The notes under the pieces: model-generated
Database searches by the model: none
Seen by the model: the letters and a program-made list of their open reading frames with translations, nothing else
Told to the model about the DNA's origin: nothing
Origin: Rhizobiaceae bacterium CPCC 101076
GTDB lineage: Bacteria; Pseudomonadota; Alphaproteobacteria; Rhizobiales; Methylopilaceae
Reading direction: 5' to 3'
NCBI GenBank assembly: GCA_003347645.1
Contig: QDFX01000006.1
Span: 145,407 to 209,406 of the forward strand
Length of the DNA: 64,000 bases
Part shown: positions 9,058 to 17,413 of the stretch, piece after piece
How the letters are laid out: the number at the start of each line of letters is the position of its first letter
Numbering within the stretch: position 1 is the stretch's first letter
Translations under genes and position numbers: made by a program

Positions 9058-9834
9058 ATGTTGAAGTCGCTACAGGGCCGGACCGTCATCGTGACCGGCG
9101 GCAGCAAGGGTATCGGCCGCGGAATCGCCAAACGCTTCGGTCTGGCCGGGCTCAATGTGCTCGTCGTCTCGCGCAATCTCCAAGAGGCTCAAAAGGTCGC
9201 GGCCGAGATCGGACCGCATGCATCGGGTTTTGCGGGCGACGTTTCGACCGCCGAAGCGTGCGAGGCGATGGCCGCCGCTGCGCTCGATCGCTACGGCTCG
9301 ATCGACGTGCTTTGCGCCAATGCCGGCATCTTCCCGGCGGCAAAGCTGGGCGACATGACGGTCGCCGATTTCGACCACGTCATAGGCACCAATCTCCGCA
9401 GCACCTTCCTGACCGTTTCGGCCGTCCTGCCGGCGATGAAGGCCAAGGGAATGGGCCGCATCGTTCTCACATCCTCGATCACCGGTCCGATCACCGGCTA
9501 TCCCGGCTGGTCGCACTACGGAGCGAGCAAGGCTGGCCAGCTCGGCTTCATGCGGACCGCCGCGATCGAGCTCGCGCCGTTCAACATCACCGTCAACGCG
9601 GTCATGCCCGGCAACATCATGACCGAGGGCATGGAAGGGATGGGCAGCGAATATATCGAGAAGACCGCCGCCTCGATCCCGATGAAGCGGCTCGGCGTCG
9701 TCGACGATATCGCCAATGCGGCGCTCTATTTCGCGTCGGAGGAGGCGAACTACGTCACCGGCCAGACCATCGTCGTGGACGGCGGTCAGGTGCTGCCGGA
9801 AAATCCGGGTGCCATGGAGGCGATGGAGGGGTGA
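9058..9834 (+). CDS. SDR-family NAD(P)-dependent oxidoreductase (FabG-like)
   Basis: Classical short-chain dehydrogenase, 258 residues. The cofactor motif is TGGSKGIG (about residues 13-20), NAG occurs near 90, the catalytic Ser is in LTSSITG and the YxxxK is in HYGASKAG. GAGAGG lies 5 bases before the ATG at 9058, which supports this start over 9037. It is divergent from the ABC transporter and convergent with the phospho-lyase-like gene. The substrate is unknown; an alcohol or keto intermediate of the neighbouring pathway is plausible. Confidence 0.9.
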   Translation: MLKSLQGRTVIVTGGSKGIGRGIAKRFGLAGLNVLVVSRNLQEAQKVAAEIGPHASGFAGDVSTAEACEAMAAAALDRYGSIDVLCANAGIFPAAKLGDMTVADFDHVIGTNLRSTFLTVSAVLPAMKAKGMGRIVLTSSITGPITGYPGWSHYGASKAGQLGFMRTAAIELAPFNITVNAVMPGNIMTEGMEGMGSEYIEKTAASIPMKRLGVVDDIANAALYFASEEANYVTGQTIVVDGGQVLPENPGAMEAMEG

Positions 9835-9840
9835 CATCGT

Positions 9841-9987
9841 TCCCCGGACCGCGTGCAGCGCAGCTGCATCGCGTGATCCGGGGCCCGGCGCTCATGTGCG
9901 CCGCAGGCGCTCTATGGTTTTCGAGCTTCGCGAGTATGCGCTGGGTCCCGGATCGGCGCTGCGCTTCACGCAGCTTATCCGGGACAC
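9841..9987. repeat. Pair of GC-rich palindromes between convergent genes
   Basis: Two hairpins: CCCCGGA (9842-9848)/TCCGGGG (9877-9883) and GTCCCGGAT (9945-9953)/ATCCGGGAC (9977-9985). The second encloses an inner GCTGCG/CGCAGC stem. It occupies most of the gap between the convergent SDR and aminotransferase-fold genes. The GTCCCGGAT...ATCCGGGAC form is, from memory, a frequent intergenic repeat in Bosea and relatives. Confidence 0.6.
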
Positions 9988-9999
9988 CTATGCCGATGG

Positions 10000-11331
10000 C
10001 TAGTTCCGCGCCTCGCCCAGCACGTCCGTCAGCACGTCGAAGAACAGGTCCGCGTTCTCGCGGCTGAAGCAGAGCGGCGGGCGGATCTTCAGCGTGTTGC
10101 CGTAGAAGCCGGCCGCGCCGATGAGGACGCCGCGTTCCTTCATCCCGTTGATGACGAAGGTCGCCATGGCGGTGTCGGGTTCGCGGGTCTCTTCGTCGTT
10201 GAACTCAAGCCCGGTGAAGAGTCCGGCACCCCGGACATCCCCGATCACCGGAAAGCGGTTCGAGAGTTCGCGCAGGCCTGTCCGAAAATAGGTGCCGACC
10301 TCGTCCGCGTTCCTGATCAAGCCTTCGCCCTCGATCACGTCGAGGACCGCGAGACCAGCCGCCGCCGCAACGGGATTGCCGCCGAACGTGTTGAAATAGC
10401 CGGTGCCCTCGCAGAACGGTTCCAGCAGGTCCGGGCGCGTCACCATCCCGCCCATCGGAAAACCGTTCCCCATCGGCTTGCCCATGGTGACGATATCCGG
10501 CTCCACGCCGTGACGCTCGAAGCCCCACATCGCCCCGGTACGACCGAACCCTGGCTGTACCTCGTCCGAAATGAACATGCCGCCGGCCGCATGGACCACG
10601 TCCACGGCCGCTTTCAGGAAGCCCGCCGGGTCGGCATAGATGCCGTCGCTGGAGAAGATCGAATCGACGAGAAAGCCGGCGAATTTGACGCCGTTCGATT
10701 CAAGATCGGCGATGGCCGCCTTGACGCTGGCCGCGAACACCTGGCCGACATCCTCGCCCGAAACCGGGCTCAGCGGCGCCGGCACCGTCCGGACATGGCG
10801 CGGCACGACACGGCTCTTGTAGGAGGACGGCGAGACATCCATCACCGCCGACGTGTTGCCATGATAGGCCGTCTCGGTGACGATGAAGCCTTCGCCTCCG
10901 GTCGCGATCTTGGCCACGCGGAGCGCGAGATCGTTGCTCTCGCTGCCCGTGCAGGTGAACACGACGTTGGACAGCCGCTCCGGGAAGGTCGCGAGCAGCC
11001 GCTCGGCGTAGGTGTGGATGTTGTCGTAGAGATAGCGGGTGTGGATGTTCAGCGTGCCGACCTGCTCTGCGATCGCGCGGGCGACGTGCGGGTGGCAATG
11101 CCCGACTGACGGGACGTTGTTGTAGACGTCGAGAAAGCGCCGGCCCTCGCTGTCGTACATCCAGACGCCGTCGGCGCGGACCATTTTGATCGGCTCGGAG
11201 TAGAACAGGACCGAGGACGCGCCGAAGGTTGCCTGGCGCCGTTTGACGAGCGAGGCGACCTCCGCTCGGAGGCCGTTCGCCTGATCCGCGTCGAAGCGAT
11301 TCAGCGCGAGGATCTGTTTTCCCTGACCCAT
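10000..11331 (-). CDS. Class III PLP enzyme, AGXT2L-like (phospho-lyase or aminotransferase)
   Basis: PLP-dependent enzyme, 443 residues. Asp256 lies in ISDEVQPGFGRTG and the PLP lysine is Lys285 in TMGKPMGNGFP. NNVPSVGHCHPHV and LNIHTRYLYDNIHTYAERL closely resemble the AGXT2L branch (ethanolamine-phosphate and 5-phosphohydroxylysine phospho-lyases) rather than ordinary omega-transaminases. It lies 16 bases downstream of an APH-like kinase, which is the partner expected for such a lyase: the kinase phosphorylates an amino alcohol and the lyase removes phosphate and ammonia. An ordinary aminotransferase role is the alternative. Confidence 0.85.
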   Translation of the reverse strand: MGQGKQILALNRFDADQANGLRAEVASLVKRRQATFGASSVLFYSEPIKMVRADGVWMYDSEGRRFLDVYNNVPSVGHCHPHVARAIAEQVGTLNIHTRYLYDNIHTYAERLLATFPERLSNVVFTCTGSESNDLALRVAKIATGGEGFIVTETAYHGNTSAVMDVSPSSYKSRVVPRHVRTVPAPLSPVSGEDVGQVFAASVKAAIADLESNGVKFAGFLVDSIFSSDGIYADPAGFLKAAVDVVHAAGGMFISDEVQPGFGRTGAMWGFERHGVEPDIVTMGKPMGNGFPMGGMVTRPDLLEPFCEGTGYFNTFGGNPVAAAAGLAVLDVIEGEGLIRNADEVGTYFRTGLRELSNRFPVIGDVRGAGLFTGLEFNDEETREPDTAMATFVINGMKERGVLIGAAGFYGNTLKIRPPLCFSRENADLFFDVLTDVLGEARN

Positions 11332-11347
11332 GTTTTCTCCCGGCCGG

Positions 11348-12337
11348 TCAGCCGTTCTTCGTCAGATAGGATTCGGCGAGCGCGACGGAACCCTCGGTGT
11401 AGGGCACGCCCATGGACTGCGCGGTCGGAGTTTCCGAATGCGATGCGATCCAGGCGGTAAGCTGCAGGCGCCGGAGCATCAGGAACATCGGCAGCGTCGC
11501 TTCATCTTCCCTGGAGAGCGGCACGTAATCGCGATAGCCGTCGACCCAGGCCGACATCAGTTCGGGAATGAACGGCTCGCTTTCGAGGAAACTGACAGAG
11601 GCCGCGAAGTCGTAGGCGAACCAGCTCGTGCCGCAATCGTCGAAGTCGATGACGCCGAGGCGGTCGCCGTCGACCAGCAGGTTGGCGGGCCGCATGTCGC
11701 AATGGACGAGGCCGTATTTGTCGTCGCTTGAGCCGTAGGCGGCGGTCTGGCGTTCCAGAAGGGCGGCGGCGCGCTCCAGGATCGCGCGGCCTCCGGCGTC
11801 AAGGCCTAGCCCATCGCGCCAGTCGCCCCAATGGGCGCGGGAGCCGATGATCGTGTCGAAGTTCCAATTCTTCCGGGCGAATCCCGTCGGCTTCGCCCAG
11901 CCGCGACTGTGTGTATGAAGCCGGGCATTGATGGCGCCGAGCACGCCGTACCATTTCACCAGATCGTCGGAGGTGTCCGGTTCCTTGCCGCTCATATGCT
12001 CGAAGGCGACGACATAGCGGCGATGGCCGGAATCATCGAATGCACAGAGGAGTTCGCCGTCCTTGGCCGGAATCGGGCGAGGGGTCTCCACGACGCCATC
12101 CTCGCGCAACGCGGAGATCCAATTCAGCTCCGAGACGATCTCGTCGCGCGTGTGATAGTCTGGACGATGGACGCGCAGGATGACGCGACGGCCATTGGCC
12201 TCATCCTCCGCGACATAGGTCGCGTTCTCGGAGATCGTCAGCAACGACAGCGGCGCCGACGACGGCAGCCGCCAGTTCGGCAGAGCGGACCGGAGACCGG
12301 TCTCCAGCCGCTGCAGGAACGCATCTTCATAGAGCAT
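11348..12337 (-). CDS. APH/hydroxylysine-kinase-like phosphotransferase
   Basis: Aminoglycoside-phosphotransferase-fold kinase, 329 residues. The catalytic loop is LVHCDMRPANLLV and the metal-binding loop is VIDFDDCG; the N-lobe has VILRVHRP with the ATP-binding region. Located directly before the AGXT2L-like gene, it is best read as a small-molecule kinase of the hydroxylysine/choline-kinase kind, acting on an amino alcohol. A pair of ATGTTG/CAACAT inverted repeats immediately upstream (12352-12391) marks its promoter region. Confidence 0.88.
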   Translation of the reverse strand: MLYEDAFLQRLETGLRSALPNWRLPSSAPLSLLTISENATYVAEDEANGRRVILRVHRPDYHTRDEIVSELNWISALREDGVVETPRPIPAKDGELLCAFDDSGHRRYVVAFEHMSGKEPDTSDDLVKWYGVLGAINARLHTHSRGWAKPTGFARKNWNFDTIIGSRAHWGDWRDGLGLDAGGRAILERAAALLERQTAAYGSSDDKYGLVHCDMRPANLLVDGDRLGVIDFDDCGTSWFAYDFAASVSFLESEPFIPELMSAWVDGYRDYVPLSREDEATLPMFLMLRRLQLTAWIASHSETPTAQSMGVPYTEGSVALAESYLTKNG

Positions 12338-12351
12338 GATCAGCCCCTCTT

Positions 12352-12391
12352 ATGTTGGAGACTGCAACAAACGATGTTGGAAGCGCAACAT
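12352..12391. promoter_or_regulatory. Tandem inverted-repeat operator upstream of kinase gene
   Basis: Two sites in tandem: ATGTTG-N7-CAACA (12352-12369) and ATGTTG-N6-CAACAT (12374-12391). The word ATGTTGGAAG is shared with the region upstream of the ABC solute-binding protein (8792-8801). The placement 15 bases before the kinase start suggests repressor binding. The cognate regulator is unknown. Confidence 0.55.
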
Positions 12392-12411
12392 TAAAGATGC
12401 GCAGGTGCCGC

Positions 12412-13299
12412 TTATCCCGAGTGCTTCGCGAGAAAGTCGAGCAGCGCAGGATAATAAGCCGCAGGCTCCTCGTAGAACGGCATGTGGCTCGAATTCTGGA
12501 AGACATGCAGCACGGCGTCGGGGAGGCCGCGCTTCATCTGATAGGCGCAGACCGGCGTGATCTCATCGTGCAATCCGACCGTGATGAGGGAGGGGACGGT
12601 GATGCGATGGAGATCGCCGCTGCGGTCCCAGTCCTTGAGATTGCCGATATAGAGAAATTCGTTCGGCCCCTGCATCGTGCCATAGGGACCCATGTTCCAG
12701 TCGCCCAGCGACCGGTTCAGCGGGGCCGGCCATTCCTGCAGCCGGCAGACATGGCGATAGTTCAGAACCGTGATCGCCGCCTGATATTCCGGATGATCCA
12801 GCGTGCCCGCCGCTTCATGGGCCAGCATCATCGCAACGGTCTCGGAGCCGAGAGCGCTGCGCAGCCTCTCAAGCTCCCGTGCGAGAAGCGGCAGGTCGGC
12901 GGCGGTGTCCTCGAGGATCAGCGTTTTAAGCGCGTCCGGGTAGGCGAGGGCATATTCGATGGCGAGCCAGCCGCCCCAGGAATGGCCGAGCAGATGGACC
13001 TTGCCGAGGCCGAGCGCCTTGCGGACGGTCTCGGTTTCCTCGACGTACCGCGAGATGGTCCATAGGGCAGGGTCTGCCGGTCGGCTCGAAGCGCCGGTGC
13101 CGAGCTGGTCGAAGGCGACGACGCGGTAGCCCTGGTCGATCAGGCAGGAATGCGCATCCCGAAGATAATCGCACGGCAGCCCCGGTCCGCCGTTCAGGCA
13201 GAAGACCACTTCGTCCCCGGTGCCGAAACTGTAAGCGACGACCTCATACTCGCCGACTGCAATCCGGACGGTCTGATCCGGGGCCATATCTCGCCACAT
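12412..13299 (-). CDS. Prolyl-iminopeptidase-like alpha/beta hydrolase (peptidase S33)
   Basis: Alpha/beta hydrolase of 295 residues in the proline-iminopeptidase/L-amino-acid-amidase branch. The oxyanion motif is NGGPGLPCDYL, the nucleophile elbow GHSWGG, the acid is in VGLHDEITP and the base His in NSSHMPFYEEP. No signal peptide is seen, so it is cytoplasmic. It lies upstream of the kinase in the same direction, but the operator at 12352-12391 separates them, so co-transcription is uncertain. It probably releases an amino acid from an amide or dipeptide. Confidence 0.88.
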   Translation of the reverse strand: MWRDMAPDQTVRIAVGEYEVVAYSFGTGDEVVFCLNGGPGLPCDYLRDAHSCLIDQGYRVVAFDQLGTGASSRPADPALWTISRYVEETETVRKALGLGKVHLLGHSWGGWLAIEYALAYPDALKTLILEDTAADLPLLARELERLRSALGSETVAMMLAHEAAGTLDHPEYQAAITVLNYRHVCRLQEWPAPLNRSLGDWNMGPYGTMQGPNEFLYIGNLKDWDRSGDLHRITVPSLITVGLHDEITPVCAYQMKRGLPDAVLHVFQNSSHMPFYEEPAAYYPALLDFLAKHSG

Positions 13300-13448
13300 C
13301 GAAATGCTCCTCTGGTGAGGGCGCTTCGCAGCAAAAACCGCACCATTGGGCAGAGGGCGATGTGATGATCGAAGGCGGCGGAGACGGAGGGAATTCCGTC
13401 GAACTCGTCAGAATCGCAGCGGATTCCTCGGACCTTGGGCGTGCCGTG

Positions 13449-14000
13449 TTAAATCGCGGCGCTGGCGGCCAGCCAATGATGGAAGCTTCCGGCCATGCTG
13501 CGGAACACCGCGACCTCGAACGCGCCTTCGTCCGTCTGCCAGAGCATGCAGCCGATATGGGCGATGACGGTGACGGCAGCTTTCTCCGGTCTGAAGACGG
13601 ACGGATGCAGATCGATCGGCACGCCTTTCTGAAGCAGGGTGCGGGCCTTTGGTCCTGACAGGCGGAGCACGGCATAGCCGGACGACTGGTCGGAGACCGA
13701 GGCCAATCCCTCCAGGTCATTCGCGAGCATCGAGGTAAAGCCGGACGATGAGGATCCGGCGGCGAGCCAGACGCCGGGGCCGATGCCGATGAAAGCGAGG
13801 TCGTCCGTTCCGGCACGGGACGGCGAGGCCGGTAGGTTGATGCCGTAGAGGCTGCGGACCCTCTTTACCAAGGCCGCCGACTGATCCTTCCGGATCATGA
13901 CGGTCGCAAGGCCGATGCCGGAACGTTCCTCGATCGTGAGGCCGTCACTGATCGGGAAAGCCGTCTCGAAAGCGGGCAGGGGCGCGAAAAGCTCAGACAT
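13449..14000 (-). CDS. soxG: Sarcosine oxidase gamma subunit / N-methylglutamate dehydrogenase subunit D-like
   Basis: Small subunit of a heterotetrameric sarcosine-oxidase-type enzyme, 183 residues from the ATG at 14000, which overlaps the soxA end by 8 bases. It has the aminomethyltransferase-like (GcvT-related) fold of SoxG with SSGYAVLRLSGPKARTLLQKG. It is the last gene of the order B-D-A-G. In methylamine-using bacteria the paralogous gene is called mgdD; the downstream mgs-like and GmaS-like genes favour that role here. Confidence 0.85.
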   Translation of the reverse strand: MSELFAPLPAFETAFPISDGLTIEERSGIGLATVMIRKDQSAALVKRVRSLYGINLPASPSRAGTDDLAFIGIGPGVWLAAGSSSSGFTSMLANDLEGLASVSDQSSGYAVLRLSGPKARTLLQKGVPIDLHPSVFRPEKAAVTVIAHIGCMLWQTDEGAFEVAVFRSMAGSFHHWLAASAAI

Positions 14001-16974
14001 GCTGGAGACGCGCTCCTTCGGGATCGACAAAGACCGGCGAACAGATTTCGACCTCGACATCGCCGTTGCGGATGGGGTCGTAAGCTCGGACGCGCTCGCC
14101 GAGGCGCTCAGGGCCGTGCTTGATCAGGCCCAGGCCGATCCAGTGGCCGAGGTTCGGCGAATAGGCGACCGAGGTCATGTAACCCTCGTCGTTCGCGGTG
14201 GTGGCCGCTTTGCCGAGACCGAGAAAATGGGCGCCAGCGCGAAGGCGGCGGGAAGGATCGACCGGCTTGAAGCCGACGAAGACCGGACGCTCCGGATCGA
14301 CGAGACCCGGCCGGGCGGCGAGCGTGCGGCCGATGAAGTCCTTCTTCTTCGACATCATCCGGCCGAAGCCGAGATCGCCCGCGGTCGTCTGGCCGTTCAG
14401 CTCGTTGCCGGCGACGTGGCCCTTCTCGATGCGCATGACACTGAGCGCCTCGGTGCCGTAGGGCGTGACGCCGAATTCCGCGCCCGCCGCCATCAACCGC
14501 CTGATCAGCGCATCGCCGTAATGGGCTGGGACCGCAACCTCGTAGGCAAGCTCGCCCGAGAACGAGAGGCGGAAAAGCCGGACCGTCGTGCCGCCGAATT
14601 CGAACTCGGCGACGCCCATATAGGGGAATGCTTCCGGGGACAGATCAATTGCCAGGCCGAATAGGTTCTGCAGCAGCTTCCGCGCATTCGGACCAGCTAC
14701 CGCGTACTGCGCCCATTGTTCGGTGATCGACACCGTCTGCACGTCGAGTTCCGGCCACAGAACCTGCCGGGCGAATTCGAGATGCGACATCGCCTTCGCG
14801 GCGTTGGCAGTGGTGGTCGACATCACGTAGCGCGTCTCGCTGAACCGGGCGGTCGTGCCGTCGTCCATGGCGAAGCCGTCCTCGCGCAGCATCATGCCGT
14901 AGCGGGCGCGGCCGACGGCAAGCGTCGAGAACATGTTGATGTAGACGCGGTCGAGGAGAATGCCGGCATCCGGACCCTGGATGTCGATCTTGCCGAGCGT
15001 CGAGACATCGCAGATGCCGACACCGTTGCGCACGGCCAGCACTTCGCGATTGACCGTCTCCAGCCAGTCCATTTCTCCGGGGCGGGAGAACCATTGCGGT
15101 CGCAGCCATTGCCCGGCCTCGACGAAGCTCGCGCCGTTCTCCTCGGCCCAGCGGTGGCCAGAGGTCAACCGCGTCGGCTTGAAATGCGGGCCCGTATGGA
15201 TTCCAGCAAAGGCACCGATCGCCACCGGCACATGCGGCGGGCGGGCGATGGTGACGCCGGTCACCGGGATCGAGCGGCCGGTCAGTTCGGCCATGATGGC
15301 GAGACCAGTCACGCTCGACGTCTTGCCCTGGTCGGTCGCCATTCCGAGCGTGGTGTAGCGCTTCAGATGCTCGATGGCGCGGAAGCCCTCCTGCGCCGCA
15401 AGCGCGACGTCCTTGGCGGTGACGTCGTTCTGGAAGTCGACGAAGGCTTTGCCGCGACTTTTATCGACGTGCCACAGCGGAGTGGCGGAGACGGGATCGG
15501 CGGTCGTAGCGGGTACAGGCGGCATGGTCGCCGAAAAGCCGGTGTCCTCGGCCGCCTTTGCCCCTGCGTCGGCGCCGGTGCGCAGAATGTCCGCGAGCGC
15601 AAAACGGCCGGCGGCGGCTCCGGCTACTGACATTCCGGGCAGCAGGACATCCGCCACGAATGCCGATATCTCCTCGTTCCAGACCGGCCGATGACCATAA
15701 TGGTTGGTGAGGCCGATATTCGGATTGCTGCCATTGGCGACCGCGAGAAGGTCGGCGCGGACCTGCCGCTCGCGATTGTCGGCGCCGATGATCGAGAGCG
15801 AGGCCAGAGCGTGCCCGCCATTGGCTTCACGGAGACGCGCGCCGAGGAAGACCGGCGCGTGCGCGCGCTTGGCGATGTCGCCAAGCGACGGAGCGACCTG
15901 CAGGCGCGGATCGACCACGGCGGCGATCTCGATGCCGGCGGCGGCGAGGTCGGCGATCGTGCGCCAGCCATCGTCGCTCGACGTGAACACGACCGCCCGC
16001 TTGCCCGGATTGGCGGCGTAGCGGTTGACGTATGTGCGGACGGCGGAGGCGAGCATCACGCCGGGCGTGTCGTTGCCGCCGAAGACGATCGGCCGCTCGA
16101 TTGCGCCGGCGGCAAGAACGCTGCGCTTAGCGACGATCTTCCAGAGCCGCTGGCGCGGCTGGCCGGGACCGGGTGTTTCGAGATGGTCGGAGACCTTCTC
16201 GATCGCACCGTAGGTGCCGCCGTCATAGACGCCGAAGACGGTGGTGCTCGGCAGGAGCGTGACGTTCGGAAGGCCGTCGAGTTCGGCGACAACATTCGCC
16301 GCCCACTCGGCGCAGGGCGTGCCGTCAATCTCGGTCCGTTCGGAGAGAAGCCGGCCTCCGAAGCGGAAATCCTCGTCGCAGAGAATGACGCGAGCGCCCG
16401 AGCGGCCGGCCGCCAAAGCCGCCATCAATCCCGCGGCGCCGCCGCCGATCACCAGCACGTCGCAGAATGCGTGGACCTTCTCGTAGCTGTCCGGGTCCGA
16501 CTCCATGCTCAGGCGGCCGAGGCCCGCAGAGCGGCGGATCAGCGGCTCGTAGAGCTTCTCCCAGAGAAAGCCCGGCCACATGAAGGTCTTATAGTAGAAG
16601 CCGGCGCCGAGCAGCGGCGAAAACCAGTTGTTGATCGACTGGATGTCGAAGGCGAGCGACGGCCAGCGGTTCTGGCTCATTGCCGCGAGGCCGTTGTAAA
16701 GCTCGACCGTGGTCGCCTTGGTGTTCGGCTCGCGCCGGGCGCCGGTGCGAAGTTCGACCAGGCCGTTTGGCTCTTCGGAGCCGGCGGTCAGGAAGCCGCG
16801 TGGGCGGTGGTATTTGAAAGAGCGGCCGACCAAAGTGACGCCGTTCGCCACTAGCGCCGAGGCCAAAGTATCGCCAGCAAAACCCCCATATTGCTTACCG
16901 TCGAAGCTGAAATTCAGCGACACGGAACGATCGATCAGGCCACCTGTCGCGCGGCGGTTCGGTTGCGGACTCAT
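13993..16974 (-). CDS. soxA: Sarcosine oxidase alpha subunit / N-methylglutamate dehydrogenase subunit C-like
   Basis: 993-residue large subunit, the family length. Order: an N-terminal 2Fe-2S-ferredoxin-like segment (about 15-100), an NAD/FAD-binding pyridine-nucleotide-disulphide domain starting at VLVIGGGAAGLMAA (about 170-200), and a C-terminal folate-binding GcvT-like domain (from about 610) that takes up the methyl group as methylene-THF. The start overlaps the soxD stop (ATGA). Either sarcosine or N-methylglutamate could be the substrate; the genomic context supports the latter. Confidence 0.92.
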   Translation of the reverse strand: MSPQPNRRATGGLIDRSVSLNFSFDGKQYGGFAGDTLASALVANGVTLVGRSFKYHRPRGFLTAGSEEPNGLVELRTGARREPNTKATTVELYNGLAAMSQNRWPSLAFDIQSINNWFSPLLGAGFYYKTFMWPGFLWEKLYEPLIRRSAGLGRLSMESDPDSYEKVHAFCDVLVIGGGAAGLMAALAAGRSGARVILCDEDFRFGGRLLSERTEIDGTPCAEWAANVVAELDGLPNVTLLPSTTVFGVYDGGTYGAIEKVSDHLETPGPGQPRQRLWKIVAKRSVLAAGAIERPIVFGGNDTPGVMLASAVRTYVNRYAANPGKRAVVFTSSDDGWRTIADLAAAGIEIAAVVDPRLQVAPSLGDIAKRAHAPVFLGARLREANGGHALASLSIIGADNRERQVRADLLAVANGSNPNIGLTNHYGHRPVWNEEISAFVADVLLPGMSVAGAAAGRFALADILRTGADAGAKAAEDTGFSATMPPVPATTADPVSATPLWHVDKSRGKAFVDFQNDVTAKDVALAAQEGFRAIEHLKRYTTLGMATDQGKTSSVTGLAIMAELTGRSIPVTGVTIARPPHVPVAIGAFAGIHTGPHFKPTRLTSGHRWAEENGASFVEAGQWLRPQWFSRPGEMDWLETVNREVLAVRNGVGICDVSTLGKIDIQGPDAGILLDRVYINMFSTLAVGRARYGMMLREDGFAMDDGTTARFSETRYVMSTTTANAAKAMSHLEFARQVLWPELDVQTVSITEQWAQYAVAGPNARKLLQNLFGLAIDLSPEAFPYMGVAEFEFGGTTVRLFRLSFSGELAYEVAVPAHYGDALIRRLMAAGAEFGVTPYGTEALSVMRIEKGHVAGNELNGQTTAGDLGFGRMMSKKKDFIGRTLAARPGLVDPERPVFVGFKPVDPSRRLRAGAHFLGLGKAATTANDEGYMTSVAYSPNLGHWIGLGLIKHGPERLGERVRAYDPIRNGDVEVEICSPVFVDPEGARLQHV

Positions 16975-17237
16975 TGGACGTTACCCGAGGCAAGCGAGGC
17001 GCTCAGAATCTCATGGGTCCGCGTGTTCCGCTCGACGGTGAGCCAGCTCCGGCAACCCTGGGCGTGATACCAGTATTCGCGATGCGGCCCGGCGGGATTG
17101 TCGCGCAGATAGGCGTAGTCGAAGAATGCCGAAGCCGCGTCCGGTGCGTCGGGATCGGGGCGCGCGGCTGTCGCATCGCCGAGATAGGTGAACTCGCTGA
17201 GGTCGCGCGAGCCGCAAAAGGGGCAGGGAAGCCGCAT
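16971..17237 (-). CDS. soxD: Sarcosine oxidase delta subunit / N-methylglutamate dehydrogenase subunit B-like
   Basis: Small zinc subunit, 88 residues. The zinc site is readable: CPFCG at residues 5-9, then the later His and Cys of YHAQGCRSW. The REYWYHAQGC segment is the family hallmark. Its stop overlaps the soxA start. A 176-base stretch with repeats separates it from soxB, which is unusual in a unit otherwise this compact. Confidence 0.92.
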   Translation of the reverse strand: MRLPCPFCGSRDLSEFTYLGDATAARPDPDAPDAASAFFDYAYLRDNPAGPHREYWYHAQGCRSWLTVERNTRTHEILSASLASGNVQ

Positions 17238-17254
17238 CTACTGGGCCTTCGGCG

Positions 17255-17385
17255 CTGGTGCTCCCTCTCCCCGGCGGGGAGAGGGTCGGGGTGAGGGGGG
17301 CATGTTCCGGGATAGGTCGTAGCCCTCACCTCGCTCGCCTCCGGCGAGTCGCCCTCTCCCCACCGGGGAGAGGAGCTGATTGCGG
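17255..17385. repeat. Rhizobial GGGGAGAGGG-type repeat inside the sox operon
   Basis: The intercistronic gap between soxB and soxD holds CCCTCTCCCC...GGGGAGAGGG words in both orientations (about 17264-17288 and 17352-17375), joined by CCTCACC/GGTGAGG. This family is abundant in Rhizobiales, usually between operons. Here it separates two subunits of one enzyme. Confidence 0.65.
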
Positions 17386-17413
17386 CATTTGGATCGCATA
17401 TACGTCTCGATCA

